This document shows, in pieces, positions 57,401 through 64,000 of a DNA stretch of 64,000 nt (the first letter of the stretch is position 1; each line of letters starts with the position of its first letter). The DNA is taken from NCBI GenBank assembly GCA_046520405.1, contig JBKGHI010000002.1:79033-143032 (forward strand). The letters are read 5' to 3'. A model generated the notes under the pieces. That model ran no database searches. It was not told the DNA's origin and worked only from the letters and a program-made list of their open reading frames with translations. Source of the stretch: Myxococcus sp046520405 (lineage in GTDB: Bacteria; Myxococcota; Myxococcia; Myxococcales; Myxococcaceae). The position numbers and the translations under genes are program-made.

Positions 57401-58723
57401 TGGAGCCACCACCACCTGGTGATGGACGGGTGGAGCGTGGGCGTGATGTTGCAGGAGGTCTTCGCCTGCTACGCGGCGTTCACCGAGGGGCGCGAGCCTG
57501 TCCTGCCTCGCCCCGCGGCATGGCGTGACTACATCGCCTGGGTGCAGCGTCAGGAGCTGTCGCGTGCCGAGGCGTTCTGGCGCGAGGAGCTCACGTGCTT
57601 CACCGCGCCGACGCCGCTGCCCGGAGTCCGGCCCGCCGCGCCTGGGTTGGACGCCACCGTGACGGGCGAGGAGAAGCTGTGGCTGTCGCAGGAGGCAACG
57701 AGCGCGCTCCAGTCCTTCGCGCGGCGCAACGCGGTGACGCTCAATACGCTGACGCAGGGGGCGTGGGCGCTGCTGCTCGGACGCCATGCGGGGCAGGAGG
57801 ATGTCGTCTTCGGCGCTACCGTCTCCGGGCGCCCCGTGGACCTGCCGGATGCGGAGTCCATGGTGGGCCTGTTCATCAACTCGCTCCCCATCCGCGTGGG
57901 GATGCCCGCCGATGCCTCGGTGGTACCCTGGTTGCAGAAGCTCCAGGCTCGGCAGTTGGAGCTGCGGAAGTACGAGCACAGTCCGCTGGTCCAGGTGAAG
58001 GGCTGGAGCGAGCTGCCGCGAGGCCTGCCTCTCTTCGACAGCCTGCTCATCTTCGAGAACTACCCGCTCGACACCTCACTGGGGCAGCGCGTCCCCGGCC
58101 TGGAGGTGCGGGACGTGGAGAGCCATGAGCAGGGCAACCATCCGCTCATCGCCTACGTGGTTCCTGGGGACCGGCTCCGGCTGAGTCTGTCCTATGCGCC
58201 CGCGCTCGTGAGCGCGGACGTGGTGGCCCGGTTGCTGGAGCACTGGCGCGTCCTGCTGGAGGCGCTGGCCTCCGGGGTGGAACGGCTCGCCGACGTGTCG
58301 ATGAAGGTGGACGGACCTCTGCTCCAGGCGCGCGAGGCATCCTCGAGGAGCGCGGCGAAGTACGTCGCGCCCGCGACGCCGGAGGAGTTGGCGCTGGCGG
58401 GAATCTGGACGGAGCTGTTGGGCCAGCCGCGCGTTGGCGTCCTGGACGACTTCTTCGCCCTGGGGGGGCAACCGGAGATGGCCGAGCAGCTTGTCTCGCG
58501 GGTGCGCGAGGCGCTGGGCGTGGAGTTGCCACGGGCGGCGGTGTTCGAGTCGCCCACGCTCGCCGGGCTGGCGGAGGTGGTGGCCCGGATGGCGGGGTCG
58601 ATGCAGCGGCTCGCCGAGGACCCGCTCGCACGGGTGTCGAGAACGTTGGACCCAGCGGCCCTGGACCAACTGTCCGACGAGGAACTGGACGCACTGTTGG
58701 ACGCGACCGAAGTGGAGAGCTGA
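45481..58723 (+). CDS. Hybrid PKS-NRPS: KS-AT-ACP-C-A*(LLM)-C-A-PCP-E-C-PCP* (one frameshift)
   Basis: About 4413 aa across one extra base at 52412-52416. The KS (TACSTG, HGTGTSLGD, NLGHLDAAAG), AT (GQGSQ, GHSFGEY, HAFH: malonyl) and ACP (DDFLELGGNSL, 48312-48350) add two carbons. Next comes C5 with HHIAADT (48922-48948), then a 25-27-aa linker repeat. A degenerate A domain with an embedded LLM follows, lacking usable A3, A5, A7, A8 and A10 motifs and any PCP. C6 (HHIASDG), A5 (code DALTIAGVC, aromatic-like), PCP 55420-55460 and an intact E domain (HHLAVDG, FNYLGQ) give a D-residue. The protein ends with C7 (HHLVMDG) and a carrier whose serine is replaced by proline (LGGQPEM). The head is acidic (AELDDVQGEDSSSD), as is the tail (EELDALLDATEVES). 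The start ATG 45481 overlaps the previous stop. Confidence 0.88.
49936..50118 (+). repeat. tandem linker repeat before the degenerate A domain
   Basis: Three imperfect in-frame copies begin at 49936, 50011 and 50092 with periods of 75 and 81 bp. The protein units begin ASAVQGLDG, ASAVQGLEL and ASAVLGAEG and continue with Ala/Pro/Gly/Ser-rich sequence. The third copy is short and runs into the A-like domain. This looks like a flexible linker expanded by slippage or unequal exchange. Confidence 0.75.
50806..51840 (+). other. LLM monooxygenase domain carried by a degenerate A domain
   Basis: About 345 residues from FSLSYFANDEDSLG, with WTPERRFHSFGGLYPQPS, RAGSVVLPLHDPIEVAEQW and SFATGWHANDF, closely similar to the LLM of the first NRPS. 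The LLM fold motifs are well kept, whereas the surrounding A domain is not: the SGSTG loop is replaced by APEVLGGRGRV, no YGPTE is found, YRTGD is FVTGQK, and the C-terminal subdomain is absent. Confidence 0.88.
52412..52416 (+). other. frameshift site in a C5 run between A* and C domains (one extra base)
   Basis: The frame reads TVARVVAPGGSRRDG and then loses homology. Removing one C from the run of five gives TVARVVAPEAPAATATPVV followed by RVGRDKPLPLSFPQQRIWYL, a normal C-domain start that stays open to 58723. The gene length becomes a multiple of three with this correction. Confidence 0.75.
58360..58600 (+). other. inactive carrier domain PCP* (serine replaced by proline)
   Basis: The segment KYVAPATPEELALAGIW ... 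VLDDFFALGG ... QLVSRVREALGVELPRAAVF is a full-length carrier domain by length and flanking motifs. The phosphopantetheine site LGG-x-S reads LGG-Q-P, with CCG at 58472-58474. Both sides are in frame, so the G-run at 58462-58468 has not produced a frameshift. Without serine it cannot carry a chain. No A domain precedes it; it directly follows C7. Confidence 0.85.
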
Positions 58724-58726
58724 GCC

Positions 58727-61700
58727 ATGGGGAACGAGACGGACAAGAAGCCCACGCTCACGCGCGAGGAGAAGCTCGCGCTGCTCGCGAAGCGGTTGGA
58801 GAAGAAGCCTCGGCCCGCGTTGCCACTGACGTTCGCCCAGCAGTGGATGTGGTCCCAGGAGCAGCGCTCACCCGGACTGCCGGCCTTTCACCTGTCGCTG
58901 GTGCTGGAGCTGGCCGGCCGTCTGGACGTGGCCGGGCTGGAGCGGAGCGTGCAGGAGGTGGCGCGCCGTCATGAGCCGCTGCGCACGCACTTCGGCGAGG
59001 TCTCCGGCACGCCGGTGCAGTTCGTCGAGGCTCAGGCACGCCTTCCGTTCACCGTGGAGGGACTGGACGAAATCCCCGTGGATGCGCGCGAAGCCGCTGT
59101 CCGGCAACGCATCCAGCGGGAAGTCGAGACGCCGTTCGACGTGTCGCGCGGTCCGTTGGCCCGCGTGGTGCTCCTGCGGGTCTCTCAGGAGCGGCATGTG
59201 CTCCTGGTGGTGGTGCACCGCATCGTCGCCGATGACGCATCCCTGGAGGTGTTCACCGATGAGGTGGTGGCGCTCTACGGCGCATTCGTTCAGGCCCGGC
59301 CGTCGCCGCTGCCAGAGCTGCCGCTCCAGTACTCGGAGCATGCGGCGGCGCAGCGAGCCGGGCTGCGCGGGGATGTGCTGGATGCGCATCTGGAGCTGTG
59401 GCGTAAGCGGCTGTCGGGCGCGCCGCACGAGCTGGAGCTGCCCACGGACCGGCCTCGGCGCTTCGTGACGGGACGGGCCGAACGGCGCAAGACCTTGCTG
59501 TCCGTGTCGCTGACGGAGCGGCTGGAATCGCTGGCGCGGGCCGAGGACGTCACGCTCTTCACGGTCGTGCTGGCCGGGCTCCAGGCTGTGCTGTCGCGAT
59601 ACAGCGGACAGCGGGACCTGCTCATGGGCGCGCCGTGCGCGAGCCGGATGGGGATGGAAGGGCTGCTGGGCCTCGTCTCCGCGCCGCTGGTCCTTCGCGC
59701 GAACCTGTCTGGCCGGCCGGACTTCCGTGAGCTGCTGCGCCGTGTGAAGGCGGACACGGCAGAGGCCTTCGCGCACCCGCACATTCCGTTCGAGCCGCTG
59801 CTGAAGGCGCTGGGCGTGGAACAGGACTCGACGCGCGCGCCATTGTTCCAGGTGCTGTTCGGTGAGCGCGACGCGCTGGCTCGGGCTCGTGCGGTGCCCG
59901 GGCTGGACGTGCGTGTGCTCGACGCGGATGTGTCCAGCACGGACCTGGATTTGACGCTGTTGATGGCGCGGGGGCCCGAAGGCGTCGCGCTCCTGGCCAC
60001 GTACAACGCGGGCCTGTACGACGCGGCCACCATCGATGGGTTGTTGGGCCATCTGGAGTCGTTGATCGACGCGGCGGTGACGTCGCCCGGCCTCGCGGTG
60101 GAGACGCTGCCGCTATTGCGGGCTTCCGAGCGCCACCAGGTGCTGGTGACGTGGAACGGCGCGAGCGAAGCCCTGCCGGCCGACGCTTGTGCCCACGCGT
60201 TGTTCGAAGCGCAGGTCGCGCGGACCCCGGATGCCGCGGCTGTGGTCTCCGGCGGCGAGTCCGTGACGTATCGCGAGCTGAACGCGCGAGCGAACCACGT
60301 GGCGACGCGTTTGCGCGCGCTCGGCGTGGGCCTGGAGTCTCGGGTCGCCGTGTGTGTGGAGCGCTCAGTGGAGCTCCTGGCGGCGTTGCTGGGCGTGCTC
60401 AAGGCCGGCGGCGCCTACGTGCCGTTGGACCCTGAGTATCCGGCGGAGCGGCTGGGCTTCATGTTGGAGGACAGCGGCGCGCGCGTCATCGTGGCGCGTG
60501 AGCGGCACCTCGAGAAGCTGGGGACGTCGCAAGACCGCGTGTGGCTGGACGTGGACACGTTGGCTTCGGTCGATGCCTCGGAGACGCCCGGTGCCGCCGC
60601 GGTCGTTCCGCCGGAGGCCGCGGCGTATGTGCTCTACACGTCAGGCTCCACGGGGCGGCCGAAGGGCGTGGTGGTGCAGCACCGGTCGCTGGTGAGCTTC
60701 ATCCGCGCGGAGTGGCAGGTGTGCCCGGTGGCTCCGGGCGACCGGGTGCTCCAGTTCGCGTCCATCAGTTGGGACACGAGCGCGGAGGAGATCTACCCGT
60801 GCCTCACACAGGGCGGCACATTGGTGCTGCGCACGCCCGAGATGCTGGACGTACCGGAGGCCTTCCTGGCCCGGTGCGAGGCGGCTGGCATCACCCAGCT
60901 CAACCTGCCCACGGCCTTCTGGCACGAGCTGACGGCGAGCCTGGATGAAGGCAAGGCGCTTCTCCCCACGGGCTTGAAGTGGGTGGTCATCGGCGGTGAG
61001 CGCGCTGTTCCCGCGCGGGTGGCGCAGTGGCGCCGCCGCATCGGGCGCGCTGTGCCGCTTCTGAATACCTACGGTCTGACGGAGGTGACGGCGGTGGCCA
61101 CGGCGGTGGACCTGACCGCCGACGTGGAGGACTCAGGGCGGGAGGTGGCCATTGGCCGGCCGCTGACCAACGTCCACATCTACGTCCTCGACGGTGAATT
61201 GGAACCGGTGCCCGCGGGCGTCGTGGGCGAGCTGTACGTCGGTGGCGAGGGCGTGGCGCGGGGGTATCTCGCCGGCCGGAGCTGACCGCGGAGCGCTTCG
61301 TGCCCGCTCCCTGGGGAGACGGGGCACGGCTGTACCGCACGGGCGACAAGGCACGTTGGCGGCGGGACGGCGTCCTGGAGTACCTGGGGCGGGGTGACTC
61401 CCAGGTGAAGGTGCGCGGACACCGCATCGAGCCCGGTGAGGTGGAGTCGGCGCTGCTCGGACAGCCGGGCGTGCGTGAGGCCCTGGTCGTGGTGCGTGAG
61501 GACGTGCCCGGCGACAGGCGGCTGGTGGCCTACGTGGTGCCGCGGGATGGGCGTGGGTTGGAAGGCGGCGAGGTTCGCGCGGGCTTGGAGTCGCGGCTGC
61601 CGCGGTTCATGGTGCCGCAGGCGGTGGTGGTGCTGGAGCGGCTTCCGCTGCTGCCGAACGGGAAGGTGGACCGCAAGGCGCTCCCCGCGCCAGAGGCGGT

Positions 61701-64000
61701 GCGGGAGCCCCGGCGGGAAGCGCACGTCGCACCGCGCACCCCCGTGGAGCAGATGCTCGCGGGCTTCTGGACGGAGGTGCTGCGTCTGGAGTCAGTGGGG
61801 CTGCACGACAACTTCTTCGAGGTCGGCGGACATTCGCTGTTGGCCATGCAGTTGGTCGCGCGAGTGCGTGAGGCCTTCCGGGTGGACCTGCCGCTGCGCG
61901 ACGTCTTCGAATCGGCGACGCTCGCGACGCTGGCGGAGCGGATCTCCCGAGCGATTGCCGTCGCGGGCGTCCCCGCCCCCCCGCTCAAGCGGTTGGAACG
62001 GGCTGGTGGCACGGCTCCGTTGTCCTTCGCGCAGCAGCGTCTGTGGTTCCTGGCCCAGCTCGACCCGACGAACACGTCCTACAACCTCTGGGCTCCGGTC
62101 CGCGTGTCGGGGGCGTTGGATGTGGGCGCGCTGGAGCGCAGCTTCGAGGCGTTGGTGCGCCGGCATGAGTCGCTGCGCACGGCCTTCCGTGCCGAGGGTG
62201 GCACGCCGGTTCAGGTGATCTCCGAGGACACTCGGGTGCCACTGGAGACGGTGGACCTCAGCGTGTTGCCGGAGGGGGAACGCGAGGCCGCGGCGAAGGC
62301 TCGGACCGAGGAAGAGGTGCGCCGCCCATTCCACCTGGAGCAGGGGCCGCTGCTGCGCACCGTGTTGCTGAAGGTGTCCGAGCAGGAACACGTGCTGGCG
62401 CTGGTGATGCACCACATCGTGTCGGACTACTGGTCCATGGGCGTCCTGGTGCGCGAGGTGGCCGCGCTCTACGCGGCCTTGTCCCAGGGACAGCGGTCGT
62501 CGTTGCCGGAACTGCCGGTGCAGTACGCGGACTTCGCCGTCTGGCAGCGCGAATGGCTCAAGGGGCCGGTGCTGGACGCGCAGCTCGCATACTGGCGGAA
62601 GCAGCTCGCAGGTGCACCGCGAGCCTTGGAGTTGCCCACGGACAAGCCGCGTCCCGCGTCGCAGACGTTTCGGGGCGCGAATCTCCACGTCCGGTGGCCG
62701 AAGACGCTGTGGCGGGAGGTGGAATCGCTGGGCCGCCGAGAAGGCGCGACGCCCTTCATGGTGTTGCTGGCGGCGTTCCAGACGGTGCTGTCGCGTTACT
62801 CGGGGCAGGACGACGTGTGCGTGGGCGCTCCCATCGCGGGGCGGTCGCATTCGGAGACGGAGGGCCTGATTGGCTTCTTCGTGAATACGCTGGTGCTGAG
62901 GGTGAGGCTGTCTCCCCAGCAGACCTTCCGTGAGCTGTTGGGACAGGTCCGCGAAGTGACGCTGGGGGCGTACGCGCACCAGGACGTGTCGTTCGAGAAG
63001 CTGGTGGAGGAGTTGCAGCCCGAGCGGGACTTGAGCCGCAGCCCGCTGTTCCAGGTGACGCTGACGCTCCAGAACACTCCCGCGTCTGAAGTCCAACTGA
63101 AGGGCATCACCCTCAAGGCCGGGGAGGCGGAGGAGAAGACCTCGAAGTTCGACCTGTCGCTGGTGGTGGAGGAGGTGCCGGACAGCGTGGTCACGACGGT
63201 CAATTACAACAGCGACCTGTTCGAGGCCGGGACGATGGACCGGCTGCTCGGACATTTGAAGGTGCTGTTGGATGCGGCCATCGCCGAGCCGGAGACGCGG
63301 CTGGGCGACTTGTCGCTGATGGGCCGTGAAGAGGCACAGCGGCTGGTGAAGGAGTGGAGCGGGACGGCCACTGCGTACCCGCGCGACGCGAGTCTTGCGG
63401 AGCTCTTCGAGCAGCAGGTGTCGCGGACGCCGGAGTCGGTGGCGGTGGCGTACGAGGGCCAGCGACTGTCGTATGCCGAGCTGAACCGGCGTGCGAACCA
63501 GCTGGCGCACCACCTGAGGGGCATGGGCGTGGGCCCCGAGGTGCGCGTGGGGCTGTGCGTGGAGCGCTCGCTGGAGTTGGTGGTGAGCGTGCTGGGCATC
63601 TTGAAGGCGGGAGGCGAGTATGTCCCGCTGGATGCCGGCTACCCGCTGGAGCGGCTGTCGTGGATGAAGCAGGAGGCGGGCGTCGCGCTGCTGGTTGCGC
63701 AGGAGCGACTGGCGGACGAGGTGGCGTCTGGCGGCGAGCTGGTGGTGTGCGTGGACACGGAGTGGGACACGCAAATTGCGAGGCAGCCCGAGAGCACGCC
63801 GAGCGCGAACGTAAGCGGGGCCAACCTGGCGTACGTGATGTTCACGTCGGGAAGCACGGGGAAGCCGAAGGGGGTGGGCGTGCCGCACCGAGCGGTGTCC
63901 CGTCTGGTACTGGGGACGGACTTCGCGCGCTTCGGGCCTGATGAAGTGTGGCTGCAACTGGCGCCCATTTCCTTCGACGCCTCGACGTTGGAGGTGTGGG
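58727..64000 (+). CDS. NRPS, 3' truncated by window edge: C*-A-PCP-C-A... (one frameshift)
   Basis: The gene starts ATG 58727, 3 bp after the previous stop, and is still open at 64000. The N-terminus is basic and helical (DKKPTLTREEKLALLAKRLEKK). The first C domain has HRIVADD (59216-59236) in place of HHxxxDG, so its catalytic second His is Arg. A6 has YTSGSTGRPKG but unusual core sequences (SWDTSAEEIYPCL and YGLTE), with a code reading about DTELVGTAV that I cannot assign. One base is missing near 61274. The PCP (DNFFEVGGHSLLA, 61807-61846) is normal. The next C domain has HHIVSDYWS with the catalytic His present. A7 reaches its A4 motif (FDASTLEVW) at the window end. The frame was read by hand beyond 61285. 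Confidence 0.87.
61271..61279 (+). other. frameshift site in A6 (one base missing)
   Basis: GEGVARGYLA is followed by GRS and a stop at 61283-61285. One added base in CTCGCCGGCCGGAG gives GYLA-R-PELTAERFVPAP, the standard A6 segment of an A domain. The new frame then runs through YRTGD, NGKVDR, a PCP and a C domain to the window end. Confidence 0.87.

Noticed and set aside
58461..58470. The G-run in the last carrier domain of the second synthase as another frameshift that hid the serine
   Set aside because: DDFFALGG upstream and QLVSRVREALGVELP downstream are in the same frame, so the Ser-to-Pro change is a substitution in the given sequence.

Overview
The window is high-GC DNA with the codon usage of a myxobacterium (Myxococcus/Corallococcus/Pyxidicoccus-like). 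This placement is an inference from base composition, GTG/TTG starts, a large hybrid NRPS-PKS locus and ELWxxDGT-repeat lipoproteins; no marker gene is present. Almost the whole window is one large nonribosomal peptide-polyketide locus, open at both ends.

Layout. Bases 1-3606 (+) hold the carrier-protein end of one megasynthase and a complete KS-AT-ACP polyketide synthase (PKS). Bases 3675-8811 hold accessory genes: an ELWxxDGT-repeat lipoprotein, a small hypothetical protein, and a GST / GNAT (FemAB/BioF2-like) / GT87-like membrane glycosyltransferase operon. Bases 8883-12713 (+) hold a LanB-type 'lantibiotic dehydratase' that appears to lack the elimination domain, followed by an ATP-grasp ligase. 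Bases 12729-28259 are all on the minus strand. In transcription order they are a SyrD/PvdE-type ABC exporter, a second ATP-grasp ligase of identical length, a luciferase-like monooxygenase (LLM), a KS-AT-KR-ACP PKS with a mutated KR, a KS-AT-ACP PKS, a GT4 glycosyltransferase, a type II thioesterase, a small ferredoxin-fold protein and a cupin_8/JmjC-type oxygenase. Bases 28334-64000 (+) are three megasynthase genes in a row, transcribed divergently from the exporter.

Plus-strand assembly line as read: FAAL-ACP; C-A(Gly, with LLM inserted between A4 and A5)-PCP; C-A(Ser)-PCP-E; C-A(aliphatic?)-PCP; C-A(Val)-PCP // KS-AT(malonyl)-ACP-C-[degenerate A + LLM, no PCP]-C-A(aromatic?)-PCP-E-C-PCP* (Ser replaced by Pro) // C* (HHxxxDG is HRIVADD)-A-PCP-C-A... 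(runs off the window). The product should be an N-acylated, probably glycosylated and exported peptide-polyketide with a D-Ser and at least one further D-residue. I do not recognise it as a named compound. No terminal thioesterase lies in the window, so release is encoded beyond 64000.

Caveats. Five single-base frameshifts interrupt otherwise clean synthase genes: four 1-nt losses near 18270, 40732, 43645 and 61274, and one extra C near 52414. All lie in short GC-rich repeats and are most simply sequencing errors, so I annotate each gene across its frameshift. The most unusual content is the pair of abnormal module junctions (50110-52440 and 58360-59240), the two embedded LLM domains, and the LanB-like/ATP-grasp cassette next to a PKS-NRPS.
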